Origin: Vallitaleaceae bacterium
GTDB taxonomy: Bacteria > Bacillota > Clostridia > Lachnospirales > Vallitaleaceae
Length of the DNA: 64,000 nucleotides
Reading direction: 5' to 3'
Assembly (NCBI GenBank): GCA_028277605.1
Contig: JANQFZ010000031.1
Span: forward strand, 1 to 64,000
Below are positions 17,503 through 25,935 of the stretch, piece by piece (position 1 is the stretch's first letter; every line of letters starts with the position of its first letter). Under the pieces are notes generated by a model that ran no database searches, was not told where the DNA came from, and was given only the letters and a program-made list of their open reading frames with translations. Position numbers and translations under genes: made by a program.

Positions 17503-18711
17503 CTATTGCATATCTGTGCTATGTATAGAAAAAATATGATTGATAACTAATGTGGCAGCTCCAATAATACCTAAATTCTCTAAGTTTGAGACTGAAGTTA
17601 TCTTGGTACTATAAAAATTATCTTTCAAACTATTTTGTTGTGCTGCCTGAATAATGGACTCCATTAGAAATTCTTTTGCAAGTAAAACAGTTCCTGTTAA
17701 CAAAACTTGTTCAGGATTTATGAGGTTAATAATGACGCCTACAGCTCTTCCGATATATTTTCCAGTTTCTTTTAAAATATTGTGTGCAACAGGATCATCT
17801 TCCTGTGCCCTTTTAACAATAGTCTTAAATGCAATATCACCATTAAAACATTCGTCCATATCATGATTTTCTGCTAATGATAACTTAGTTCTTTCTACGA
17901 TTCCCTCTTCGCTCGCAACCTTTGTTAAAGTTCCATTAGATTGACTATTTCTTTTAGTAACCTGTATGTGTCCTATCTCTCCAGCTCCAAATGCAGAGCC
18001 ATAATAAAGCTTACCATTGACTATAAGGGCGCCTCCTACTCCTTCTCCTATATTAATAAGCATAAAGTTTTCACTAGTCTTTGCTTTTCCAAACCATTTC
18101 TCACCCAGAGCCATAGCTCTAACATCATTCTCAATAAATGTTTCAAGATTAAATTTTTTATGGATGATATCTCTAATTCTAACATGGTGCCAATCAAAAG
18201 CAGGCGCATAAATAGATTCTCCTTTTTCAGGATTGACTAATCCATGTAAAGCTAATCCTATCCCAATAACACTTTTGTTTTTTGCTTTTGCCTTTGTTAA
18301 ACACTGTCTAATACCATAAAGTATTGTATCTATCTGTTGACTAACATAATCAGCTAAGACAGGCTGCCCAAATCGATAAGATACTTGCTCCACAACTTTT
18401 CCATTAATTGTTACGAGTCCTACATTTATATGCGTTAATTCTGTATGTACACCAATGACAAACACCCTATTATTGTTCATTGCTAATAAAATAGGTCTTC
18501 TACCACCTTTAGAAGCACCATTCCCTTTTACTTTAATTAAATCTTTTTTTAGTAAATCCCCAACATTATTAGAAACTGTTGCAGGGTTAAGATTTAATAT
18601 TTTTGCAATATCAGCTCTTGAAATAGGCTCATTCTGCCGTATTATATTGAGTATTGCATTGGTATTCATTTTTTTTATTAGTTTTTTGTCTGCCGTTGCT
18701 TGTCTATTCAT
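17503..18711 (-). CDS. ROK-family transcriptional regulator lacking the zinc motif
   Basis: 402 aa from the ATG at 18711 (AAAGGTGATAGG upstream); the frame is open further but unsupported. Residues 10-75 form a winged helix-turn-helix (ISRADIAKILNLNPATVSNN). Residues about 85-400 are the ROK sugar-kinase-like domain: FVIGVHTELTHINVGLV, ENDVRAMALGEKW, INIGEGVGGALIVNGKLYYG and AGEIGHIQV. The ROK consensus C-x-C-G-x-x-G-C-L-E after GHI is replaced by TKRNSQSNGTLTKVASEEG, with no Cys. It lies downstream of, and on the same strand as, the CUT1 ABC operon, so it probably controls that operon. Confidence 0.88.
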   Translation of the reverse strand: MNRQATADKKLIKKMNTNAILNIIRQNEPISRADIAKILNLNPATVSNNVGDLLKKDLIKVKGNGASKGGRRPILLAMNNNRVFVIGVHTELTHINVGLVTINGKVVEQVSYRFGQPVLADYVSQQIDTILYGIRQCLTKAKAKNKSVIGIGLALHGLVNPEKGESIYAPAFDWHHVRIRDIIHKKFNLETFIENDVRAMALGEKWFGKAKTSENFMLINIGEGVGGALIVNGKLYYGSAFGAGEIGHIQVTKRNSQSNGTLTKVASEEGIVERTKLSLAENHDMDECFNGDIAFKTIVKRAQEDDPVAHNILKETGKYIGRAVGVIINLINPEQVLLTGTVLLAKEFLMESIIQAAQQNSLKDNFYSTKITSVSNLENLGIIGAATLVINHIFSIHSTDMQ

Positions 18712-18752
18712 CCTATCACCTTTTTTAACCGTACTTACTTTAAATATATGCA

Positions 18753-18782
18753 ATGATACTATATTTTGATGTTTAATTTCAA
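18753..18782 (-). promoter_or_regulatory. promoter of the ROK gene
   Basis: On the minus strand TTGAAA (18782-18777), 18 bp, TATCAT (18758-18753), about 45 bp before the ATG. Confidence 0.5.
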
Positions 18783-18877
18783 TGGGGACTAGTCACGTCA
18801 TACAAAGAAATTATAACAGTTAAATATACAAAATATGATATATTATACCTTATCAATAACAGAATATCAAATATAAT

Positions 18878-18919
18878 AGGTGTATAACCTATGACTCTTA
18901 CCTCATAGATTGTACACCT
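18878..18919 (-). terminator. hairpin after the CUT1 permease genes
   Basis: AGGTGTA and TACACCT, with inner CTATGA and TCATAG, form an interrupted inverted repeat between the permease stop and the ROK gene. The T-tract is poor, so it may be a weak terminator or a regulator site. Confidence 0.45.
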
Positions 18920-18974
18920 CATTTGTAATCAAATGATAGATATGTATTCACTTGATTATATAAAATCAAACAAA

Positions 18975-19781
18975 TTATTTGATCGATCCCATCATACCCT
19001 CAACAAAGTATCTTTGAAGTAGAAAGAATACTAGTATGGTAGGCAGTGTAGCAATGATTATCGCAACCATAATGGAACCAAACTCTGGAAAATAAGCAGA
19101 GGATAAAGAGGATAAGACTAAGGTCATGGTTTTCTGCTCATTGCTTTGTAGAATAATTAATGGCCATAAAAAATTATTCCAACTCGTCATAAAAGCTATA
19201 ATTCCAGCTGCTGCATAGGAAGATTTCATAGTTGGAATAAAGATATAGAAAAATATTTGAAATTCATTAAGTCCATCCACCCGAGCTGCCTGCATTAAAT
19301 CCTTTGGAAAGGCTTTGGTTGTTTGTCTGAAAAAGAAAATAATGTAGGCCGTTGCAATGGTTGGTAAAATAATTGCTGAATGAGTATTGGATAAACCGTT
19401 CATTGCAAACATCTTATATAGAGGTATCATTAATGCTGCAAATGGTATCATCATAGTCAATAAGAGTAAGTTATAAATCCTTTCTCTGGCTTTCGAGCGG
19501 TAAATTTCAAAAGCATATCCTGCAGCTGATGAAATAAGTAATAATAATACAGTAGTTATTAGTGCTATTTTTAAAGAATTAAAAAAGGCTCTTGGGATAT
19601 CAGCCATTTCAAAAAGCCTGGTTATATTATTCATTAGCTCACCACCAAAGCTTAATTTGCCCTTTGTAATATCCGTTGCTGAATTTGTTGCTCCTATAAT
19701 CATCCAAACAAATGGGAATATGGATACAAGAGATGCTATGATTAAAAAGAGATATTTTAGAGTACTTTTAAACGTTTTCAT
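18975..19781 (-). CDS. carbohydrate ABC transporter permease (MalG-type)
   Basis: 268 aa, six TM segments, CUT1 family. The cytoplasmic EAA loop reads MQAARVDGLNEFQIFFYI, preceded by FRQTTKAFPKDL. It ends RYFVEGMMGSIK, the standard MalG-like tail (V-x-G-x-x-x-G-S-x-K). It overlaps the upstream permease by 14 bp, implying translational coupling. It forms the inner-membrane channel with the MalF-type partner and needs an ATPase not encoded in this operon. The sugar is unknown. Confidence 0.93.
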   Translation of the reverse strand: MKTFKSTLKYLFLIIASLVSIFPFVWMIIGATNSATDITKGKLSFGGELMNNITRLFEMADIPRAFFNSLKIALITTVLLLLISSAAGYAFEIYRSKARERIYNLLLLTMMIPFAALMIPLYKMFAMNGLSNTHSAIILPTIATAYIIFFFRQTTKAFPKDLMQAARVDGLNEFQIFFYIFIPTMKSSYAAAGIIAFMTSWNNFLWPLIILQSNEQKTMTLVLSSLSSAYFPEFGSIMVAIIIATLPTILVFFLLQRYFVEGMMGSIK

Positions 19782-20682
19782 TTTTATTACCTCCCACTTT
19801 AAATTGAATGAATCCTAATATTGCAATAATGATTACAATGACATAGGATACAGTTGCAGCATATCCAAAGTTTGGTACATATTTAAAGGACAAATCATAG
19901 ATATATTGGGATAAGGTCATAGTAGCTGTTAAGGTTGGAGAAGAAGCACCACCACCTGTTAAGTTAACAACTTCATCAAACAGCTGTAGTGTTCCAATAG
20001 TAGACATAATGGATGTAAATAGAATAATTGGTTTAAGCAAGGGAACGGTAATAGCAGTGAACTGCCTAAATTTACTTGCGCCATCTATTTTAGCTGCTTC
20101 GTATATACTTGGATCAATGTTTTGAAGTCCTGATAAATAAAAAATCATATTGTATCCTGTCCACCGCCATGTAATAGCGAGTATGACAGTCACCTTTGCA
20201 AAAAATGGATCTATTAACCAAGCAATTGGTTGTTTGATAATATGTAAATCCATTAATAATACATTGACAATACCATCTGCTGAGAAAATACTCCTAAACA
20301 GTATAGAGTACGCAACCAATGATGTAACACATGGGAGAAAAATTGCAGTTCTAAAAATCCCTCTAAATTTCAAATTCTTACTATTTAATAAAACTGCAAT
20401 AAACATTGCAAAAGTTAACATAATAGGTACTTGAAAAATAAAATATATAAATGTATTTTTTAATGCCTCTTTAAAAACTGAGTCTTTAAATAGTCGAATG
20501 ATATTATTAAATCCTACAAATTTGGTTACTACACCTTTTCCAGAAGTCATTGATAGAGCTAACGAGTTAAAGACTGGATAGATATAAAACAGCGCAATTA
20601 AGAACACTGCTAAAGCTATAAAACACCATCCAACTAGATTTCTTCTACCCTCATAACCTAGTTTTCTATTCACTTGACGCAT
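19768..20682 (-). CDS. carbohydrate ABC transporter permease (MalF-type)
   Basis: 304 aa, about six TM segments after a basic N-terminus (KLGYEGRRNLVGWCFIAL). The EAA loop is YEAAKIDGASKFRQFTAITV, and NLTGGGASSPTLT lies in the late outer loop, as in CUT1 permeases. AAAGGAT precedes the ATG. A hairpin separates it from the binding-protein gene upstream. It pairs with the MalG-type permease; together with the lipoprotein they import an unidentified sugar or oligosaccharide. Confidence 0.93.
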   Translation of the reverse strand: MRQVNRKLGYEGRRNLVGWCFIALAVFLIALFYIYPVFNSLALSMTSGKGVVTKFVGFNNIIRLFKDSVFKEALKNTFIYFIFQVPIMLTFAMFIAVLLNSKNLKFRGIFRTAIFLPCVTSLVAYSILFRSIFSADGIVNVLLMDLHIIKQPIAWLIDPFFAKVTVILAITWRWTGYNMIFYLSGLQNIDPSIYEAAKIDGASKFRQFTAITVPLLKPIILFTSIMSTIGTLQLFDEVVNLTGGGASSPTLTATMTLSQYIYDLSFKYVPNFGYAATVSYVIVIIIAILGFIQFKVGGNKNENV

Positions 20683-20778
20683 GATATTTCATCCTTTCTT
20701 TATGAAGTTAACCAATAAGATTAACCCACAAAATTTAAGTTTAATGTCAATAACGATCTATACATAAGAAATTGAACT

Positions 20779-20809
20779 CAGACCCTTTAACCAAAAGTTT
20801 AAGGGTCTG
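20779..20809 (-). promoter_or_regulatory. intercistronic stem-loop between binding protein and permeases
   Basis: CAGACCCTT (20779-20787) pairs with AAGGGTCTG (20801-20809). In binding-protein operons such hairpins often protect the upstream mRNA or reduce read-through, giving more binding protein than permease. Confidence 0.55.
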
Positions 20810-20867
20810 AAATTCATTTAATTATTTCTAAATTAGCATGTAATAATAATATACTTTCATAATAAAG

Positions 20868-22217
20868 CTATTCTTGAATTTGTATCAATAATTGTTCTTC
20901 TGCTTTTTTTAACGCATCGTCTATGGACAATTTTCCACTATACACATCAAACATGTATTTCATAATAGCAGCATCTGCTTCATAAGTATAGAGACCATAA
21001 TTAATAGATGGTATTTTTTGCATCCATTGACTAAATGATCCAAAAACTACTTGGTTGTCAAAGAAAGGATCCTGTGCAGAGTAAGCACTTCCAGACTGAG
21101 ATGGAATATAGCTTCCTACAGCACCTTTATCAATTAATATTTCTTGATAGAAATCTGTGTTTTGATCATAGGTTTTGCTTAAGAAATCAATGGCAGCATC
21201 TTTAGATTTTGAACTTGACAGCACATACCAGCTTGAACCACCTAAATTTGAAGCGTTAACAGCACCCTCTACATTAAGCCTTGGTGTTGGTGCAACTCTC
21301 CATAACCCTGATTGAGATTCTTCTGCTTTAACCGAACCCGTAATCCATACTCCAGTTGTTATGGTAGCTACATCACCTGTGTTAATAGCACCTACCCATT
21401 CACTCCAACCAGTGGTAATCTTAGTAAAATCTGCATTACAGATTTCAGAATAAATTCTAGCTGCCTCTTTCATTGCTTCATTATCAGCTACATTGACATT
21501 ACCTTCAGCATCGAAATACCACTGATTGGTAGTATTTAACATAATTCTCATTAAACCACCATCATTAGGATCCGTTGAAAGCATCTTTCGTCCTGTTTTA
21601 TTATACATATCCTGTGCTATAGCAATATACTCATCCCAAGTAATGTTTTCTAAGTCATCACTTGTATAGCCGGCTTCTTCTAAATAATCCTTCCTATAAT
21701 ACATACCAGAAGCACCTGAATCAAAAGGTACACCGTACATCTCACCATCTACAGTCATCAATTCCACTTTGTAATTCGCAAAATCATCATAATTGATTTT
21801 ATTTGTTAATGGTTCAAAGCTGCCTGGATAAGCTTGAAGATACTTTTGTGCATTGTAATCTTCTATTAATACAATATCTGGTAAATCAGTTGTTAAACCT
21901 GAAGCTAAATTTGTATGTAATTTTTGCTCTAAATCTGATTTAGCAATATCCACAATATCTATTTCCACATTGCTATTATTAGCAGTATATAAATCTTTTG
22001 CTTTGTTCATAATGGCAATATTGAAATTTGGATCCCAAGCCCATATGGTAATCTTTTGCTTGTCTTCATTTGATGTTGAGTTATTATCTTGATTGTCTTC
22101 ATTTGATGTTGAGTTATTATTGTCTTCATTGCTTGATGTTGGACTGGATTTACCACAGCCTACAGCAAGCGTAATTCCTAAACACATAACAAGTAAAAGT
22201 GATAATAATTTTTTCAT
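20868..22217 (-). CDS. extracellular sugar-binding lipoprotein (CUT1)
   Basis: 449 aa. Lipoprotein signal KKLLSLLLVMCLGITLAVGC with lipobox AVGC-G. A linker at residues about 27-55 is a tandem repeat of NNSTSNEDN units. The solute-binding fold starts with KITIWAWDPNFNIAIM, and typical CUT1 elements follow: DIVLIEDYNAQKYL, YGVPFDSGASGMYYRKDYLE and WDEYIAIAQ. AGGAGGG precedes the ATG. It is the first gene of the operon with both permeases and lies behind a promoter with a palindromic operator. The ligand is unknown. Confidence 0.93.
   Translation of the reverse strand: MKKLLSLLLVMCLGITLAVGCGKSSPTSSNEDNNNSTSNEDNQDNNSTSNEDKQKITIWAWDPNFNIAIMNKAKDLYTANNSNVEIDIVDIAKSDLEQKLHTNLASGLTTDLPDIVLIEDYNAQKYLQAYPGSFEPLTNKINYDDFANYKVELMTVDGEMYGVPFDSGASGMYYRKDYLEEAGYTSDDLENITWDEYIAIAQDMYNKTGRKMLSTDPNDGGLMRIMLNTTNQWYFDAEGNVNVADNEAMKEAARIYSEICNADFTKITTGWSEWVGAINTGDVATITTGVWITGSVKAEESQSGLWRVAPTPRLNVEGAVNASNLGGSSWYVLSSSKSKDAAIDFLSKTYDQNTDFYQEILIDKGAVGSYIPSQSGSAYSAQDPFFDNQVVFGSFSQWMQKIPSINYGLYTYEADAAIMKYMFDVYSGKLSIDDALKKAEEQLLIQIQE
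22070..22140 (-). repeat. in-frame tandem repeat in the lipoprotein linker
   Basis: About 2.5 direct copies of a unit containing GTCTTCATTTGATGTTGAG encode the NNSTSNEDN linker between the lipid anchor and the binding fold. Copy number could vary by slippage without breaking the frame. Confidence 0.7.
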
Positions 22218-22255
22218 AAAACCCTCCTGAATAGATTCAATTTTTTTAGTACTTA

Positions 22256-22270
22256 TTTGTAATTTACAAA
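22256..22270 (-). promoter_or_regulatory. operator at the CUT1 operon start site
   Basis: TTTGTAATTTACAAA is a perfect 15-bp inverted repeat. It covers the predicted transcription start of the promoter at 22274-22302. The nearby ROK regulator is the likely ligand; this is inference. Confidence 0.5.
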
Positions 22271-22273
22271 CGC

Positions 22274-22302
22274 ATTATATCATAGATTTTTTAATAAATC
22301 AA
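22274..22302 (-). promoter_or_regulatory. sigma-A promoter of the CUT1 sugar ABC operon
   Basis: On the minus strand TTGATT (22302-22297), 17 bp, TATAAT (22279-22274). Confidence 0.7.
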
Positions 22303-22304
22303 TA

Positions 22305-22323
22305 GTTTATTTAATAATTAAAC
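22305..22323 (-). promoter_or_regulatory. second palindrome upstream of the CUT1 promoter
   Basis: GTTTATTTAATAATTAAAC, imperfect inverted repeat (16 of 19 positions symmetric), directly upstream of the -35. It could be a second regulator site; AT-rich sequence makes chance possible. Confidence 0.35.
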
Positions 22324-22466
22324 AAAGTTTTTTGTGCATAATATGATTTACTAAGCACTATACAACCATTTTTATATCAAATAATAACAATTAAACCATA
22401 GTGTATATTCATAAAAAATGACATTTTCTCAACACCTCTGTAATATCTTGTATTATTTGACAACTA

Positions 22467-22520
22467 CAAAAACATCCATCTATAAAACACTTATACAAAG
22501 TATCTATAAATGGATGTTTT
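22467..22520 (-). terminator. terminator of the FAD oxidoreductase pair
   Basis: AAAACATCCAT and ATGGATGTTTT arms enclose a loop with further TATA pairing. On the minus strand the stem is followed by TTTTTG. The stretch 22218-22592 holds this, the CUT1 promoter and its palindromes, and nothing else clear. Confidence 0.7.
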
Positions 22521-22592
22521 GTATTATTAGTAAACATGCTAATAAGTTTATTAATCCGTATTTAATGACCCAACATTATTATAAACTAATGA

Positions 22593-24182
22593 TTAAAATC
22601 CTAAAATAATAGCTTCAGCAACCTTTATACCATCCATAGCAGCTGACATAATTCCACCAGCATAACCAGCACCTTCACCACAAGGATATAAGCCTTGAAC
22701 TTCACTTTGATAGGTTTCGTTTCTTGTAATTCTTACAGGGGAAGAAGAACGCGTTTCTACCCCTGTAAGAATAGCATCCTTTCTAGCAAAACCTTTAATT
22801 TTCTTATCAAATGCAATTAACCCTTCTTTTAGAGCATCTGCCACATAATTGGGTAAACACTTATTTAGATTAGCTAATGCTATTCTATTTCCTACAGATG
22901 GTTGAATATCGCCTAAAGTATGGCTCTCTTGATTATTTATAAAATCAGCCACTAACTGTACAGGCATATGATAGTTAGATCCCCCTGCTTGAAAAGCCAG
23001 TGCTTCCCATTTTCTCTGAAAATGTACACCTGCTAGTTTATGTCTGCTGCCAAAATCTTCTGGTAATACATTGACCAATACCGCACTATTAGAATTTACT
23101 TTATCTCTGCTATAATAACTCATACCGTTTGTAACCAGTTGATGATGCTCAGAGGATGCATTAACAACAACACCACCAGGACACATGCAAAAGGTATAAA
23201 CACCACGACCAGATGTACTTCTATGTGTCAATTTATAATCTGCTGCTGATAGACTTGGATGCTTGTAGGCTGAACCGAATTGAGCATAATTAAGCATGTC
23301 TTGAGGATGCTCAATTCTAACACCAATAGCAAAAGCCTTTGGTTCCATAGGTACCTCTAAATTATGAAGCATTTCAAACGTGTCTCTTGCACTATGTCCC
23401 AATGCCAGTACGACATGATGAGCTTGAATAGTTAGATCCTCATTAATTCTTAAGCCTATTATTTTATTTTGATCTAAAATAAGATTGGTTACCTTATGCT
23501 CAAATAGAATTTCTCCACCAAGATCTATAATCTTCTTCCTCACATTCTTTACGACCGTTCGTAAATAATCTGTTCCTATATGAGGCTTATTTAAGTACAA
23601 AATCTCTGAAGGCGCACCTGCTTCTACAAAAGTTTTTAAAACTTTTCTATTTCTTGCTGCTTTATCTTTTACCATGGTATTAAGCTTTCCGTCAGAGAAT
23701 GTACCTGCACCCCCCTCACCAAACTGAACGTTAGATTCTGTGTTAAGATTACCTGTTTCCCAAAAGCTTGTCACATCCTTAAGTCTTTCATCTACTTGCT
23801 TTCCTCGTTCTAATACAATGGGTTGATACCCTTGTTCAGCCAAAATTAATGCGCAAAACAATCCAGCAGGTCCCGCTCCTACAACACACGGTCTAAAGGG
23901 TAATTTACTTTTCTGTCTACTGGGCAAATGATAGTCTTTTTTAGTCGCTAAGAATATATTTTTATTATCACTGTAAGCACTGACTCTTGCTTCATTATCC
24001 AGTTCTACATCAATGGTATAAATTATCTTAATTGCATTTTTATTTCTTGCATCAATTGATTTTTTTACAATGGTATAATGCAATAAATTTTTATCTTTTA
24101 TTTTTAGTAATTTGAGAATCTTATGCTTAATATCTTCTACCGTATGATCTAATGTCATTTTAATCTGTTGTAGTCTTATCAT
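22593..24182 (-). CDS. FAD-dependent dehydrogenase of the COG2509 family
   Basis: About 529 aa from the ATG at 24182 (AAAGGTGG upstream); a GTG three codons earlier is an alternative. An N-terminal domain of about 90 residues precedes the FAD-binding Rossmann motif (CVVGAGPAGLFCALILAEQG, with VLERG). FGEGGAGTFSDGKLNTMVKD and the C-terminal PCGEGAGYAGGIMSAAMDG are typical of this family. The substrate is unknown. It begins 11 bp after the end of the second flavoprotein gene and is cotranscribed with it. Confidence 0.9.
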   Translation of the reverse strand: MIRLQQIKMTLDHTVEDIKHKILKLLKIKDKNLLHYTIVKKSIDARNKNAIKIIYTIDVELDNEARVSAYSDNKNIFLATKKDYHLPSRQKSKLPFRPCVVGAGPAGLFCALILAEQGYQPIVLERGKQVDERLKDVTSFWETGNLNTESNVQFGEGGAGTFSDGKLNTMVKDKAARNRKVLKTFVEAGAPSEILYLNKPHIGTDYLRTVVKNVRKKIIDLGGEILFEHKVTNLILDQNKIIGLRINEDLTIQAHHVVLALGHSARDTFEMLHNLEVPMEPKAFAIGVRIEHPQDMLNYAQFGSAYKHPSLSAADYKLTHRSTSGRGVYTFCMCPGGVVVNASSEHHQLVTNGMSYYSRDKVNSNSAVLVNVLPEDFGSRHKLAGVHFQRKWEALAFQAGGSNYHMPVQLVADFINNQESHTLGDIQPSVGNRIALANLNKCLPNYVADALKEGLIAFDKKIKGFARKDAILTGVETRSSSPVRITRNETYQSEVQGLYPCGEGAGYAGGIMSAAMDGIKVAEAIILGF

Positions 24183-24193
24183 GTCTACCACCT

Positions 24194-25423
24194 TTATATC
24201 GAGCTACTTCTTCCTGCCAGCATACCACTACTCCAAGCCCATTGTAAGTTATATCCACCGCAATCTCCATCGATATCCAATAGCTCACCTGCAAAAAACA
24301 GATTGGGAACCCGTTTAGACATCATAGTACGCTCATCTACTTCATCCGTACGAACGCCTCCTGCTGTGACTTGTGATTGATTCCATTGATGTGTTCCTGT
24401 AATCGTCAACTCTAATCGTTTTAGAGTCTTTAGTAAACGACATCTCTCTTGTTTAGAAATCTCTGCTGATTTTTTACTCAATGGGATTTTTGACTCTTTA
24501 ATAATTACTGGTATCAAACGCTTATTGATTAATCCAATCATGTTATCCTGTATGGTTTTATAGGACATCATGGTCACTCTTTCAAGTAAGAGTGCATCTA
24601 ATTCTGTAGTATTGAGATTTGGGAAAAAATCAAGTATAACAGAACAAGCCTGCCCCTTCTTTAGAAGAACAGCAGCACTTCGACTGATTTGCAAAACAGG
24701 TGGTCCCGATACACCATAATCTGTAAATAGTACTTCTCCTGCTTCTCGTCTTATAGTCTCTTTATTCTTATTGCAAATACATATCTCACCTTGTATTTTT
24801 ACACCCTTAATCTGTTTAAGATAAGTAGCATCTGATTTTAATTGGATTAAAGAAGGAAAAGGGTCTACCAGCGTATGCCCCAATTGTTTTGCTAACCTAA
24901 ACCCACTGCCATCTGAGCCTAAATCTGGCGAAGAACAACCCCCTGCCGCTAATATAAGTTTATTTCCATAGTAGCTGTGTCCATTTTTAGAAGTTACTAT
25001 AAATCTATCTTTAACTTGAACCGATTGAATTTCTTCGTCACAATGCACCTGAACCTTTAAACGCTCCACTTCATATCTTAACACATCTAATACAGAAGAT
25101 GCCTGCTCTGATGCCGGATAAATCTTTCCCTTATCTTTTTCTATGGGATGGATACCAAGTGACTTAAAAAAATCCAATGTTTTAGAAACACTGAATTCTT
25201 CTAAAGCATAGCATGCAAAACTTGGGTTCTCTCCATGAAAATACTCTACTGTCGTTCTGGCGTTAGATAAGTTACATCGTCCATTTCCAGTTGCTAGTAT
25301 TTTTTTACCAACTCTATTCTTTCTTTCTAATAAGGTTACCTTTGCCCCATTTCTAGCTGCTACTATAGCAGCTACTAACCCTGATGCACCTGCACCAATG
25401 ATAATGACTTTAGTTGCTCGCAT
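24194..25423 (-). CDS. NAD(P)/FAD-dependent oxidoreductase, HI0933/BaiN family
   Basis: 409 aa. Starts with the FAD dinucleotide motif KVIIIGAGASGLVAAIVAAR and then RVGKKILATGNGRCNLSNA, the family signature. LAAGGCSSPDLGSDGSGF and the C-terminal FAGELLDIDGDCGGYNLQWA close the FAD site. Clostridial BaiN, a member, acts in bile-acid dehydroxylation, but most members have no known substrate. GGTGGG precedes the ATG. It is the first gene of a two-gene operon with a second FAD protein. Confidence 0.93.
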   Translation of the reverse strand: MRATKVIIIGAGASGLVAAIVAARNGAKVTLLERKNRVGKKILATGNGRCNLSNARTTVEYFHGENPSFACYALEEFSVSKTLDFFKSLGIHPIEKDKGKIYPASEQASSVLDVLRYEVERLKVQVHCDEEIQSVQVKDRFIVTSKNGHSYYGNKLILAAGGCSSPDLGSDGSGFRLAKQLGHTLVDPFPSLIQLKSDATYLKQIKGVKIQGEICICNKNKETIRREAGEVLFTDYGVSGPPVLQISRSAAVLLKKGQACSVILDFFPNLNTTELDALLLERVTMMSYKTIQDNMIGLINKRLIPVIIKESKIPLSKKSAEISKQERCRLLKTLKRLELTITGTHQWNQSQVTAGGVRTDEVDERTMMSKRVPNLFFAGELLDIDGDCGGYNLQWAWSSGMLAGRSSSI

Positions 25424-25455
25424 ATTTAAATCCCACCTATAACAAACTAACTTAT

Positions 25456-25484
25456 ATTTTATGCTATATAGTAACGTGTTGCAA
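25456..25484 (-). promoter_or_regulatory. promoter of the flavoprotein operon
   Basis: On the minus strand TTGCAA (25484-25479), 17 bp, TAAAAT (25461-25456). Confidence 0.5.
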
Positions 25485-25556
25485 GGGGTATTTAACTATA
25501 AGATATGGGTTTATTTAAATACTAAAGATGTAGTTAAAGTTTTATTAAATTTATTA

Positions 25557-25583
25557 TAGAATACGTTAATAATTGGTCGATAA
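25557..25583 (+). promoter_or_regulatory. sigma-28 (SigD)-like promoter of the chemoreceptor gene
   Basis: TAGA (25557-25560), 15 bp, GTCGATAA (25576-25583), against the motility sigma consensus TAAA-N15-GCCGATAA (11 of 12 over these boxes less one further mismatch). Chemoreceptors are classic members of this regulon. Confidence 0.5.
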
Positions 25584-25935
25584 CAGATAGAGGTATAAAA
25601 CAGATGACAAAGTTAGTTAACTATGGAATGAAATAGACAGTGCCAACAAAAATCATATGACTCACAAAAACTACGCTAATTTTATATAAAAATAAAAAAC
25701 AAGCAAAAAAGTATCCCTCGTTTGGGTATTACATAGTATAATATAACTAATACCAAACTTTTACATTATTATGCGTAAATAGGCAACCTAGTTACTAACT
25801 ATACTATATATCAATTTAACACCAACCGATGACTCAAGTTTACACCCTTAAGAGATTTTAGAGCAAAATTAAAGGAGTATGCTTCTATGTAATTACACTT
25901 TGTTGCAAAAGACAAAATTAAAGGAGGTTATAGTA

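Larger units (their letters stand above)
25424..25935. other. intergenic region between divergent flavoprotein and chemoreceptor genes
   Basis: About 510 bp with a minus promoter at 25456-25484, a sigma-28-like plus promoter at 25557-25583, and a 340-nt leader to the chemoreceptor start. The sequence AAATTAAAGGAG occurs twice (about 25866 and 25914), giving two ribosome-like sites, only the second well placed. No known riboswitch is evident. Confidence 0.55.

Noticed and set aside
22418..22609. 63-codon open frame on the plus strand
   Set aside because: It covers the terminator hairpin and has no ribosome site.
25590..25935. c-di-GMP riboswitch in the chemoreceptor leader
   Set aside because: Conserved core blocks of the GEMM classes are not present; only weak local hairpins.
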